64,000 nucleotides of DNA from an uncultured Sphingomonas sp. (GTDB taxonomy: Bacteria; Pseudomonadota; Alphaproteobacteria; Sphingomonadales; Sphingomonadaceae), in the NCBI GenBank assembly GCA_913775315.1, contig CAJYIX010000022.1, positions 112,687-176,686 of the forward strand, given 5' to 3'. Positions 1 through 14,156 of the stretch are shown piece after piece. The notes under the pieces were generated by a model that was given only the letters and a program-made list of their open reading frames with translations, ran no database searches and was not told where the DNA came from. The first letter of the stretch is position 1; every line of letters starts with the position of its first letter. A program made the translations under genes and the position numbers.

Positions 1-753
1 CCCGACCTTGCCGCCGTGTCGCTCTGCACGCCGCCGATGGCGCGCACCGCGCTGATCGAGGAGGCGCTCGCTCTCGGTCTCGACGTGATGGTCGAGAAGC
101 CGCCGGCCGCCAGCGTCAGCGTCGCCGAACGCTATGCCGGCATGGCGCGAGCGGCGGGGCGGGCGCTCTACCTCACCTGGCATTCGCGCGAGGCGAGCGG
201 GGTGGAGCCGGCCGCACAGTGGCTGTCGGGCAAGACGCTCCGCCGCGTGTCGGTCGCGTGGAAGGAAGACGTGCGCGTCTGGCATCCGGGACAGGAATGG
301 ATCTGGGAGCCGGGGATCGGCGTGTTCGATCCGGGCGTCAACGCTCTGTCGATCCTGACGCGGTTGGTGCCCGGCACCGAACTGCGCACTGCCCAGCTCA
401 AATACCCCGCCGATCGCGAGGCGCCGATCATGGCCGACCTGACGATGGCGCGCGGGGAGACCAAGATCGAGGCGGCGTTCAGCTTCGACCAGCGCGGGCC
501 GCAGACCTGGTCGATGACGCTCGAAACCGACAAAGGCACCGCCGAACTGCGCGAGGGCGGCGGGCGGCTGTTCGTCGACGATGCCGAGGTCGCGGTGCCC
601 GCGGGGACCGAATATGGCCGGCTCTACGCCCGCTTCGCCGACATGATCGGCACCGGCGCGATCGACGCCGATCTCTCGCCCTTCCGCCTCGTCGCCGATG
701 CCTTCATGCTCGGCCGGCACGAGCGGGTGGGGCCGTTCCGCTGGGACGATTGA
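1..753 (+). CDS. Gfo/Idh/MocA-family sugar dehydrogenase, 5'-truncated
   Basis: The reading frame is open from base 1, so the N-terminal part with the Rossmann GxGxxG motif lies outside the window. What remains begins in the conserved stretch (LCTPP, then VEKPPA around residue 30), where the EKP lysine of this family is catalytic. It ends TGA at 751-753. The C-terminal half resembles bacterial D-galactose/L-arabinose 1-dehydrogenases, which oxidise the aldose to the lactone with NAD(P). The neighbours, an FHS-type sugar transporter and an arabinofuranosidase, fit a role in oxidative arabinose or galactose catabolism. The substrate is inferred; the family is secure. Confidence 0.8.
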   Translation, partial: PDLAAVSLCTPPMARTALIEEALALGLDVMVEKPPAASVSVAERYAGMARAAGRALYLTWHSREASGVEPAAQWLSGKTLRRVSVAWKEDVRVWHPGQEWIWEPGIGVFDPGVNALSILTRLVPGTELRTAQLKYPADREAPIMADLTMARGETKIEAAFSFDQRGPQTWSMTLETDKGTAELREGGGRLFVDDAEVAVPAGTEYGRLYARFADMIGTGAIDADLSPFRLVADAFMLGRHERVGPFRWDD

Positions 754-769
754 CCGCTTTCTACTCAAC

Positions 770-790
770 CATATAGTCCGACAGGATAAT
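770..790 (+). promoter_or_regulatory. Candidate operator with GTCCGAC core upstream of the MFS gene
   Basis: The sequence CATATAGTCCGACAGGATAA, just ahead of the ribosome-binding site of the MFS gene, has a GT-N3-AC core inside AT-rich flanks, the layout typical of GntR-family operators. A related site, ATATGTCCGACTAATT, precedes the arabinofuranosidase gene at about 2278-2293. No cognate regulator is in the window, so this is only a proposal. Confidence 0.3.
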
Positions 791-805
791 CAGGAAGGAT
801 CGCCG

Positions 806-2125
806 ATGGCCCTGCCGCCGAGCCAGCCCGCACCGGGCGCCCACATGTCGCCGGCAGGGGGCAGGGGTGCGTCCTACGCCCCCGCGCTGACGCTGCTGGC
901 CAGCCTCTTCTTCATGTGGGGCTTCATCACCGTCATCAACAACACGCTGCTGCCGCATCTGAAGAGCGTGTTCGACCTCAACTACACGCAGACGACGCTG
1001 ATCGAGAGCGTGTGGTTTATCGCCTATTTCGTCGCTTCGATCCCCTCGGCCAAGCTTATCGAGCGGATCGGCTATCAGAAGTCGCTGGTGACCGGCCTAC
1101 TCGTCATGGCGGCGGGCGCGGGCGGCATGACGCTGGCGGCGAGCCTGCCGTCCTATGGCGTCACGCTCCTGATGCTGTTCGTCATCGCCAGCGGCATCAC
1201 GCTGCTACAGGTCGCGGCCAACCCCTACGTCACCGTCATCGGCCCGCCGGAGACGGGATCGTCGCGCCTCAACCTCGTCCAGGCGTTCAATTCGCTCGGC
1301 ACGACGCTGGCGCCGATCTTCGCGGGTTACCTCATCCTCGGCCGGTCGGTCGGCGGCACGACGCAGGGGCGCGTGCTGACCCCGGCGGAGCGGCTGGCCG
1401 ATGCGCAGTCGGTGATCCTGCCCTATGTCCTCGTCGCGATCGTGCTCGTCGTGCTCGCGGTCGTCATCGCCCGCTTCCCGCTGCCCGCGATCGGCCAGTC
1501 GACGCAGCGCGTGACGCGCGAGGAGCGCAAGCGGCTGTCGCTCTGGAAGCACCGCAACCTCGTCTTCGGCGTGCCGGCGATCTTCATCTACCTGATCGCC
1601 GAAATCGGCGTCGCCAACCTCTTCATCAACTTCGTCTCTTCGCCCAACATCGCCAACGTGACGCAGGAACAGGCGTCGCATTATCTCGCGCTGCTCTGGG
1701 GCGGGATGATGGTCGGCCGCTTCGCCGGCTCACTCATCATGCAGAAGATCCCCGCCGAGACGGTGCTCGCCGGCTTCTCGATCGGCGCGTTCGTGGTGAT
1801 GCTGGGGGCGACGTTCCTGACCGGGCCGGCGGCGATGTGGTCGCTGATCCTGGTCGGCCTGTTCCACTCGATCATGTTCCCGACGATCTTCTCGCTCGGC
1901 ATCAAGGGCCTCGGCCCGCTGACCGAGGAGGGATCGGGCCTGCTCATCATGGCGATCGCCGGCGGCGCGCTGGTGGTGGTGCAGGGGTGGCTGGCCGATC
2001 GCTACGGCCTCCAGACCTCGTTCCTGCTGACCGTGGTGTGCGAGCTCTACATCCTGTTCTACGCCGTCTGGGGCGCCAGAACGACCAACGCGCTGCCCGA
2101 GCCCGAGGTGGTGGCGGCGGAATAA
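806..2125 (+). CDS. FHS-family MFS sugar:H+ symporter (glucose/galactose/fucose type)
   Basis: A 439-residue inner-membrane protein with about twelve hydrophobic segments. The start is ATG 806, preceded by AGGAAGGA at 792-799. The first helix carries FFMWGFITVINNTLLPHLK and the next region SIPSAKLIERIGYQ, both typical of the fucose-galactose-glucose:H+ symporter (FucP/GluP) group rather than the general sugar porters. A mid-protein VAANPYVTVIG stretch is also characteristic. It lies 52 nt after the sugar dehydrogenase and upstream of a secreted arabinofuranosidase, so it probably imports the released sugar. The exact substrate cannot be read from sequence. Confidence 0.88.
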   Translation: MALPPSQPAPGAHMSPAGGRGASYAPALTLLASLFFMWGFITVINNTLLPHLKSVFDLNYTQTTLIESVWFIAYFVASIPSAKLIERIGYQKSLVTGLLVMAAGAGGMTLAASLPSYGVTLLMLFVIASGITLLQVAANPYVTVIGPPETGSSRLNLVQAFNSLGTTLAPIFAGYLILGRSVGGTTQGRVLTPAERLADAQSVILPYVLVAIVLVVLAVVIARFPLPAIGQSTQRVTREERKRLSLWKHRNLVFGVPAIFIYLIAEIGVANLFINFVSSPNIANVTQEQASHYLALLWGGMMVGRFAGSLIMQKIPAETVLAGFSIGAFVVMLGATFLTGPAAMWSLILVGLFHSIMFPTIFSLGIKGLGPLTEEGSGLLIMAIAGGALVVVQGWLADRYGLQTSFLLTVVCELYILFYAVWGARTTNALPEPEVVAAE

Positions 2126-2127
2126 AG

Positions 2128-2250
2128 TCCTCCCCCGCAACGGGGAGGGGGACCGCCGACGGCGGTGGAGGGGGCAATGCCACAGGCGCAGCGTTCGCGG
2201 CCCGCCCCTCCGTCAGCCTGCGGCTGCCACCTCCCCCTGACGGGGGAGGA
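2128..2250. repeat. Pair of inverted REP-like units (CCCCTCCGTCAG...GGGGAGGA family)
   Basis: Two inverted units, about 2128-2175 and 2204-2250, face each other between the MFS and arabinofuranosidase genes. The right unit runs CCCCTCCGTCAG, a short inner hairpin, CCACCTCCCC, then GGGGAGGA. Another unit of the same family lies at 62641-62690. It may shape the 3' end of the MFS transcript. No coding capacity is evident. Confidence 0.75.
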
Positions 2251-2275
2251 TATGATTGCCAAACTCGCCCCTCCC

Positions 2276-2294
2276 GAATATGTCCGACTAATTG
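2276..2294 (+). promoter_or_regulatory. Candidate operator with GTCCGAC core upstream of the arabinofuranosidase gene
   Basis: AATATGTCCGACTAATT has AAT/ATT outer arms around a GT-CCG-AC core. It shares the ATAT(A)GTCCGAC string with the site ahead of the MFS gene, and lies about 50 nt upstream of the ATG at 2342. This suggests co-regulation of transporter and hydrolase by one unseen regulator. Confidence 0.3.
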
Positions 2295-2341
2295 AGAGGG
2301 CGGCGGGATTATCGCTGCCCCGGTCGGAACGGGAGGATTGC

Positions 2342-3901
2342 ATGATCGGACGGGCGGCGAAGCGGACGTTGTTGGGGGCGGTCGCCCTGATGCTGGCGGC
2401 ACCCGTGGCGGCGCAGGAGCCGGCCAAGCCCACCGAGATCACCGTCCGCGCCGACACACCCGGCCCGACCTATGACAAGGCGATCTTCACCCAGTTCGCC
2501 GAGCATCTGGGCACTGGCATCTATGGCGGCCTGTGGGTCGGCGAGAAGTCGAAGATTCCCAATGTTCGCGGCTTCCGCAGCGACGTGGTGGGCGCGCTCA
2601 AGGATCTCGGCGTCCCCATCATCCGCTGGCCGGGCGGCTGCTTCGCCGACGAATATCACTGGCGCGAGGGCGTCGGCCCCCGCGCCAAGCGGCCAGTCAA
2701 GATCAACACCCATTGGGGCGGCGTGACCGAGCCCAACACGGTCGGCACGCACGAGTTCTTCGACCTCGTGGGACAGGTCGGGGCGGAGGCGTACATCTCC
2801 GGCAATGTCGGCAACGGCACGCCGCAGGAAATGGCCGAGTGGGTCGAATACATGACGGCGCCGGCCGGCAGCCTTGCCGACGAGCGCGCGAGGAACGGCC
2901 ACAAGGAACCCTGGAAGCTCCCCTATTTTGGCATCGGCAACGAGCTTTGGGGCTGCGGCGGCAACATGCGCGCCGAATATGCCGCCGACGTGACGCGCCG
3001 CTATGCCACCTTCGTCAAGGCGCCGGCAGGCACCCGCATCCTGAAGATCGCGTCGGGCGCCAACAACGACGACTATAACTGGACCGAGGTGATGATCCGC
3101 GAGAGCGCGAAGACCATCGATGCGCTCTCGCTCCATTACTACACCGTCCCCGGCGGCTGGCCGCCGCGCGCCTCCGCCAGCGAGTTCGACGAAACGGGCT
3201 GGGCACAGACGCTCGCTGCCACGTGGAAGATGGACGAGTTCGTCGGCAAGCACGTGGCGATCATGGACAAGTACGACCCGCAGAAGCGGATCTGGCTGGC
3301 GGTCGACGAATGGGGTACCTGGTATGCGGGCGATCCGGGCACGAACCCCGGCTTCCTTCGCCAGCAGAACACGCTGCGCGACGCGATGGTGGCCGCAATC
3401 AACCTCAACATCTTCGCCAAGCACGCCGATCGCGTGAAGATGACCGCGATCGCGCAGATGGTGAACGTCCTCCAGGCGATGATCCTGACCGACGGCGCGA
3501 AGATGGTGAAGACGCCGACCTATCATGTCTTCCACATGTACAAGCCGTGGATCGACGCGACCGTGCTGCCGATCGAGCTGAAGGGCGGCTGGTATTCGAA
3601 GGACCAATATGTCGTCCCCGCAGTCAGCGCCTCAGCGATCCGCGGCAAGGACGGGGTGGTCCGCATCGCGCTCGCCAATGCCGATCCGAACCAGGCGAAC
3701 AGCGTGACCGCGAGCCTTGCGGGCGTGCAGGCATCGGCGGTGACCGGCACGGTACTCACGGCGGATGCGATCACCGCGCGCAACGACTTCGACGCGCCGG
3801 ACCGGGTCGCACCGCAGGCGTTCACGGGCGCGACGGTTGCAGGCGGCAAGCTCTCCGTGTCGCTGCCGGCCAAGTCGGTGGTGGTGCTCGAACTGCGCTG
3901 A
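2342..3901 (+). CDS. Secreted GH51 alpha-L-arabinofuranosidase
   Basis: 519 residues. The start is ATG 2342, preceded by GGGAGG with good spacing. An N-terminal signal peptide (GAVALMLAAPVAAQ, cleavage near residue 25) sends it to the periplasm or outside. The GH51 retaining catalytic pair is visible: acid/base Glu201 in GNELWG and nucleophile Glu323 in VDEWGTW. The RWPGGCFADEYHW block (around residues 98-110) is also typical of the family. It releases terminal arabinofuranose from arabinan or arabinoxylan. With the upstream sugar transporter and sugar dehydrogenase it makes a small arabinose-scavenging locus. The usual C-terminal beta-sandwich is present. Confidence 0.92.
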   Translation: MIGRAAKRTLLGAVALMLAAPVAAQEPAKPTEITVRADTPGPTYDKAIFTQFAEHLGTGIYGGLWVGEKSKIPNVRGFRSDVVGALKDLGVPIIRWPGGCFADEYHWREGVGPRAKRPVKINTHWGGVTEPNTVGTHEFFDLVGQVGAEAYISGNVGNGTPQEMAEWVEYMTAPAGSLADERARNGHKEPWKLPYFGIGNELWGCGGNMRAEYAADVTRRYATFVKAPAGTRILKIASGANNDDYNWTEVMIRESAKTIDALSLHYYTVPGGWPPRASASEFDETGWAQTLAATWKMDEFVGKHVAIMDKYDPQKRIWLAVDEWGTWYAGDPGTNPGFLRQQNTLRDAMVAAINLNIFAKHADRVKMTAIAQMVNVLQAMILTDGAKMVKTPTYHVFHMYKPWIDATVLPIELKGGWYSKDQYVVPAVSASAIRGKDGVVRIALANADPNQANSVTASLAGVQASAVTGTVLTADAITARNDFDAPDRVAPQAFTGATVAGGKLSVSLPAKSVVVLELR

Positions 3902-3938
3902 ACTTGCCTATGAGGGGCCGGCGGCTAGGGTAGGGCGT

Positions 3939-5573
<1,635 letters not shown>

Positions 5574-5687
5574 ATTCGCCCACGCTGTCACAATCGAGTT
5601 TCTCGCCGAGTGTAAGCGAGACAATTGGCTAAACCGATGGCGCGCGAGCGCGTAGGGGGAAAGCCTGATTCTAACTGGAGACCCTGA

Positions 5688-7922
<2,235 letters not shown>

Positions 7923-7969
7923 CGACCAGCCGCGCGGGATCGCTTCCCGCGCCGGCATTCTCGATCGCG

Positions 7970-8012
7970 ACGACGCCCCCGCGCCTTTCGGTTCGGGGGC
8001 GTCGTTCGTTTG
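7970..8012 (+). terminator. Intrinsic terminator of katG
   Basis: A perfect 12-bp stem, ACGACGCCCCCG (7970-7981) with CGGGGGCGTCGT (7994-8005), closes a 12-nt loop and is followed by a T-rich tail (TCGTTTG). Confidence 0.85.
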
Positions 8013-8048
8013 TGAAGCGCAGTGTCGGCCAGTCGGTGATCTCATCAG

Positions 8049-8103
8049 GATATAAGCATATCTTTATATCAGTATTGACAGGTGTCGCCGGAGCGTGTTC
8101 AAC
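8049..8103 (+). promoter_or_regulatory. AT-rich palindrome plus candidate promoter of the mesX-mesD transcript
   Basis: GATATAAG-CATATCTTTATATC (8049-8070) is an imperfect 22-bp palindrome (GATATAA/TTATATC arms, ATAT centre) that stands out in GC-rich DNA. Five nt further on is a TTGACA -35 hexamer (8075-8080); a weak -10 TTCAAC lies 17 nt downstream (8098-8103). The palindrome resembles, from memory, the ATAT-rich operators of the ArsR-type methionine regulators SahR/SamR. That identification is inference. Confidence 0.5.
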
Positions 8104-8104
8104 G

Positions 8105-8312
8105 GGCGCGTCGAGGTTCCCCATCCCAGGCGTGGCGATGGGGCTAAGACGGGAAGCCGGTGGTGTCCTTCGGGACGGAATCCGGCGCTGCCCCCGCAAC
8201 TGTAAGCGGCGAGCGGCGGCTCCATTTCGCGTCACTGGGCGCCCGCAAGGCGCCTGGGAAGGCCGGAGCCACCGCGTTGACCCGTAAGCCAGGAGACCTG
8301 CCTTCGACGCCA
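8105..8312 (+). promoter_or_regulatory. Cobalamin (B12) riboswitch
   Basis: The leader carries the hallmark blocks in order: GGGAAGCCGGTG, AATCCGG, GCTGCCCCCGCAACTGTAAG (the B12-box core), CACTGGG, TGGGAAGG and GACCCGTAAGCCAGGAGACC. Such riboswitches reduce expression when adenosyl- or methylcobalamin is bound. A downstream hairpin at 8343-8368 (GGATC/GATCC with CGCTT/AAGCG) may belong to the expression platform. The element sits directly ahead of the DUF1852 and core methionine synthase genes, as expected for a B12-independent isozyme that is dispensable when cobalamin is available. Confidence 0.95.
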
Positions 8313-8443
8313 TAACGTTCCTCGGACGGGGGTTCCTCCGGTGGATCGCGCTTGGAAAGCGTTGATCCGTGGCGACCCGCTGCCAGGATCGCCGTCGATG
8401 GGTGCGCTTTCGCCTGACTTCCGTCCGCCAAGACAGGTGAGTC

Positions 8444-9427
8444 ATGACGGACAGCGGCTTCACGTTCACGATCGACAGCATTCCGTTCGACGCGGATTAT
8501 CGTCCCGCCGACAACACGCGGATCACCACCAACTTCGCCAATCTGGCGCGCGGGGAAAGCCGCCGGGCGAACCTTTCCAACACGCTCGTCATGATCGACC
8601 GGCGGTTCAACGCGCTGATGCACTGGGACAATCCCCGGGGTGATCGCTACACGCTGGCGCTCAGCATCGTCTCGGCCGCACTCACGCTCGGCGATGGCGC
8701 GGCGGACGAGCCGTTTCCACTGATCGAGATCCTGCATAGCGAGGTCACCGACCGGATCAGTGGCGAGCGCCACGACGGCATGACCGGCAACAATTTCTCG
8801 TCCTATGTCCGCGACTATGATTTCAGCGTCGTCCTGCCCGATTATCTCCGGGCCGGGGGCAGCGACGCGCCGGAGGGGTTCGGCGACCTCCACGGCAATC
8901 TGTTCAGGCAGTTCTTGGGCTCCGCCGCCTATCGCGACCGTTTCCGCAAGCCCCCGGTCATCTGCCTTAGCGTGTCGAGCAAGGCGGTCTATCATCGCAC
9001 CGCCAACGTCCATCCGATCCTCGGCGCCGAATACCGCACCGACGCGCTGTCGCCGACCGATTTCTATTTCGCGAAGATGGGGATGAAGGCGCGCTACTTC
9101 ATGCCGCCGCACAGCGTCGCGCCGTTCGCCTTCTATCACATCGACGACCTGGTCGGCGGCTACAGCAACCTCGAACTCGCCAGCGCGATTGCGGTGATGG
9201 AGACGTTCCAGAAGATCTACCGCCCCGAAATCTACAACGCCAACTCGGCGGCCGCCGAACACTATCAGCCGAGCCTGGCCGCGCAGGACTATTCGCTGAC
9301 CCGCATCGTCTACGACCGCGAGGAGCGCAGCCGCCTCGCCGTCGAGCAGGGCCGGTTCGCCGAAGCGCATTTCATCAAGCCGCACGCCGAGGCGCTGCGC
9401 CGCTGGTCCGCGACCGCCGGCTGCTGA
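8444..9427 (+). CDS. mesX: DUF1852 protein, partner of core methionine synthase (MesX)
   Basis: A 327-residue soluble protein of the DUF1852 family, with no signal peptide or membrane segment. The start ATG 8444 is preceded by AGGTGA. Published genetics on Acinetobacter baylyi (folate-independent methionine synthase families) showed that the MesD-type synthase needs a DUF1852 protein and oxygen. DUF1852 genes typically sit beside mesD, as here (28-nt gap). The protein is rich in aromatic, His and Asp residues (for example HYRTD-like and FYFAKMGMKARYF stretches), but no known cofactor motif is recognisable. The chemistry is unknown; it presumably helps to generate or deliver the methyl group. 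Confidence 0.85.
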   Translation: MTDSGFTFTIDSIPFDADYRPADNTRITTNFANLARGESRRANLSNTLVMIDRRFNALMHWDNPRGDRYTLALSIVSAALTLGDGAADEPFPLIEILHSEVTDRISGERHDGMTGNNFSSYVRDYDFSVVLPDYLRAGGSDAPEGFGDLHGNLFRQFLGSAAYRDRFRKPPVICLSVSSKAVYHRTANVHPILGAEYRTDALSPTDFYFAKMGMKARYFMPPHSVAPFAFYHIDDLVGGYSNLELASAIAVMETFQKIYRPEIYNANSAAAEHYQPSLAAQDYSLTRIVYDREERSRLAVEQGRFAEAHFIKPHAEALRRWSATAGC

Positions 9428-9455
9428 TCCCCCGCATTCACGAAGGTATTCCCCG

Positions 9456-10484
9456 ATGACGACATTGCTCCCGACCACCACCGCGGGCAGCCTGCCCAAG
9501 CCCGCCTGGCTGGCAGAGCCCGAAACGCTCTGGTCCCCCTGGAAACTGTCCGGCGACGACCTCGCCGCGGGCAAGCAGGATGCGCTGCGCCTCGCGGTCG
9601 ACGACCAGCGGCAGGCGGGCATCGACATCCTCGGCGACGGCGAGCAGACCCGCCAGCATTTCGTCACGACCTTTATCGAGCAGCTGGCCGGCGTCGACTT
9701 CGAGAAGCGCGAGACGGTGCGTATCCGCAATCGCTACGACGCCAGCGTGCCGACCGTCGTCGGGTCGGTCTCGCGCCCCAAATCGGTTTTCGTCGAGGAT
9801 GCACGCTTCCTGCGCGCGCAGACCGACCGGCCGATCAAATGGACGCTGCCCGGGCCGATGACGATGATCGACACGCTGTACGACGCGCACTACCGGAGCC
9901 GCGAAAAGCTGGCCTGGGCGTTCGCCGAAATCCTGAACGAGGAAGCGCGTGAACTGGAAGCCGCCGGCGTCGACATCGTCCAGTTCGACGAGCCGGCGTT
10001 CAACGTCTTTTTCGACGAGGCGAACGACTGGGGCATCGCCGCGCTCGAGCGCGCGACCGAGGGGCTGAAGGCAGAAACCGCGATCCACATCTGCTACGGC
10101 TACGGGATCAAGGCGAATACCGACTGGAAGCAGACGCTCGGCAGCGAATGGCGTCAGTATGAGCAAACCTTCCCCAACCTTCAGAAGTCGACGATCGACA
10201 TCATCTCGCTCGAATGCCGGAACTCGCGCGTGCCGATGGAGCTGATGGAGCTCGTGCGCGGCAAGAAGGTGATGGTCGGCGCGATCGACGTGGCGATCCA
10301 CAACGTCGAGACGCCGGAGGAAGTTGCCGACACGCTGCGCGCCGCGCTTGCCCATGTCGATGCGGACAAGCTCTATCCCGCCACCAATTGCGGGATGGCG
10401 CCGCTGTCCCGCGCGGTCGCGCGCGGCAAGCTCGCGGCGCTGGGTGCCGGCGCGGCGATCGTCCGCGCCGAGCTCTCGGCCTGA
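9456..10484 (+). CDS. mesD: Core (folate-independent) methionine synthase, MesD type
   Basis: 342 residues, corresponding only to the C-terminal catalytic barrel of MetE (about 750 residues) and lacking the folate-binding N-terminal half. The zinc/homocysteine site is intact: His211 and Cys213 in HICYGYG, Glu253 in SLECRNS and Cys312 in TNCGMAPL. The pairing with DUF1852 and the B12 riboswitch place it in the MesD family, which makes methionine from homocysteine without methyl-THF or cobalamin but needs MesX and O2. The methyl donor is not established. It is co-transcribed with mesX. Confidence 0.88.
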   Translation: MTTLLPTTTAGSLPKPAWLAEPETLWSPWKLSGDDLAAGKQDALRLAVDDQRQAGIDILGDGEQTRQHFVTTFIEQLAGVDFEKRETVRIRNRYDASVPTVVGSVSRPKSVFVEDARFLRAQTDRPIKWTLPGPMTMIDTLYDAHYRSREKLAWAFAEILNEEARELEAAGVDIVQFDEPAFNVFFDEANDWGIAALERATEGLKAETAIHICYGYGIKANTDWKQTLGSEWRQYEQTFPNLQKSTIDIISLECRNSRVPMELMELVRGKKVMVGAIDVAIHNVETPEEVADTLRAALAHVDADKLYPATNCGMAPLSRAVARGKLAALGAGAAIVRAELSA

Positions 10485-10499
10485 TCGCCATCGCCTGAT

Positions 10500-10533
10500 G
10501 CCGCTGCGGCTTCCATGACGGGGCCGCAGCGGC
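10500..10533 (+). terminator. Strong stem-loop between mesD and the BASS transporter gene
   Basis: A perfect 11-bp stem, GCCGCTGCGGC (10500-10510) with GCCGCAGCGGC (10523-10533), has a 12-nt loop. No T tract follows, so it may be a weak terminator, an attenuation site or an mRNA processing/stability element rather than a full stop. Confidence 0.5.
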
Positions 10534-10573
10534 CAAGGGGGACGTGCTGCCCCGCACGACCGAGGGACCGACC

Positions 10574-11572
10574 ATGAATGCCATCCTCCGCCGGCTGCGG
10601 ATCGACATCTACATCCTCGCGATCATGGGGATGGTGGCGATCGCCGCGATCCTGCCCGCCCGGGGCGCGGGCAAGGACGTGCTCGATATCGTCGTCCACG
10701 CGGCCATCGCACTCCTGTTCTTCATCTACGGTGCGCGGATTTCGCGTCAGGCGATCTGGGCGGGCATCCTTCACTGGCGGCTGCAATCGCTCGTGTTCGC
10801 AACGACCTTCGTCCTGTTTCCGCTGCTCGGTTTCGGGATCGCCAAGCTTGCGGCGGGGCATCTCGACGCCGGCCTCGTCACCGGGCTGATGTTCGTCGCG
10901 CTGCTGCCTTCGACGGTGCAGTCCTCGATCGCCTTCACGTCGATCGCGCGCGGCAACGTGCCCGCGGCGCTGTGCTGCGCCTCGCTGTCGAACCTGGCGG
11001 GCGTGGTCATCACCCCGCTGCTGGCGACGATGGTCCTGAGCGCCGGGGGCGGTGGCATGTCGCTGGATGCGGTGGGAGAGATCGCGCTCCAGATCCTGCT
11101 CCCGTTCGTGGTCGGCCAGTTCGCCCGCCCGCTGATCGGCGAATGGCTGGAACGACGGCGGACGCTGACGATGGTCGTCGACCGCGGTTCGATCCTGCTC
11201 GTCGTCTATTCGGCGTTCAGCGCGGGCGTCGTCGCCGGCATCTGGGGCCGGGTAACGCCACAGAGCCTCGCGCTCGTCATCGTCCTCGACCTATCGCTGC
11301 TTGCCCTCGTGCTCGCCACGACCACGGTGGCGAGCCGCCTCCTGCGCTTCACCACCGAAGACGAGATCGCCATCGTGTTCTGCGGGTCGAAGAAGAGCAT
11401 GGCGAGCGGCCTGCCGATGGCCAACATCATCTTTCCGGCAAGCGCGGTCGGCCTGATCGTGCTGCCGCTGATGCTGTTCCACCAGATGCAGCTGATGGTC
11501 TGCGCCGCGCTCGCCCGGCGCTATGCGCAGCGGGTCAAGGACGTCATGCCCACGGTCCCCGCCCGGCAATAA
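10574..11572 (+). CDS. Bile acid:sodium symporter (BASS/SBF) family transporter
   Basis: A 332-residue inner-membrane protein with about ten hydrophobic helices; ATG 10574 follows GAGGGA. It carries SBF-like features: FIYGARISRQAI in the second helix region, FVALLPSTVQSSIAFTSIARG in the crossover region, and a late FCGSKKSMASGLPMANII. It resembles the YfeH-type bacterial branch, whose substrates are mostly unknown organic anions. It lies 89 nt after mesD, separated by a stem-loop, so it may be partly co-expressed with the methionine module. Transport of a methyl donor or methionine-related compound would be speculation. Confidence 0.8.
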   Translation: MNAILRRLRIDIYILAIMGMVAIAAILPARGAGKDVLDIVVHAAIALLFFIYGARISRQAIWAGILHWRLQSLVFATTFVLFPLLGFGIAKLAAGHLDAGLVTGLMFVALLPSTVQSSIAFTSIARGNVPAALCCASLSNLAGVVITPLLATMVLSAGGGGMSLDAVGEIALQILLPFVVGQFARPLIGEWLERRRTLTMVVDRGSILLVVYSAFSAGVVAGIWGRVTPQSLALVIVLDLSLLALVLATTTVASRLLRFTTEDEIAIVFCGSKKSMASGLPMANIIFPASAVGLIVLPLMLFHQMQLMVCAALARRYAQRVKDVMPTVPARQ

Positions 11573-11580
11573 CGGCAAGA

Positions 11581-11610
11581 GCGGCGGGCGTGCTGATCCG
11601 CGCCCGCCGC
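11581..11610. terminator. Bidirectional stem-loop between convergent genes
   Basis: GCGGCGGGCG (11581-11590) pairs perfectly with CGCCCGCCGC (11601-11610) around a 10-nt loop, in the 48-nt gap between the convergent BASS transporter and gyrB genes. There is no strong T run on either strand. Confidence 0.65.
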
Positions 11611-11620
11611 CGGTGACCCG

Positions 11621-14101
<2,481 letters not shown>

Positions 14102-14138
14102 TCATATAGGCGCGAGCGCTGTGTAACGAAAGCGAAAT

Positions 14139-14153
14139 GGGCCGTTTCGGCCC
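14139..14153 (-). terminator. Short stem-loop after the GGDEF gene
   Basis: GGGCCG-TTT-CGGCCC (14139-14153) lies 3 nt past the stop of the diguanylate cyclase gene and upstream of gyrB. Read on the minus strand it is followed by ATTTCGCTTTCG, a modest T-rich tail. Confidence 0.5.
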
Positions 14154-14156
14154 CCC

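Noticed and set aside
8343-8368. Hairpin after the B12 aptamer considered as an intrinsic terminator
   Set aside because: The stem is good but no T tract follows. It may be part of the expression platform, but a terminator call is not supported.
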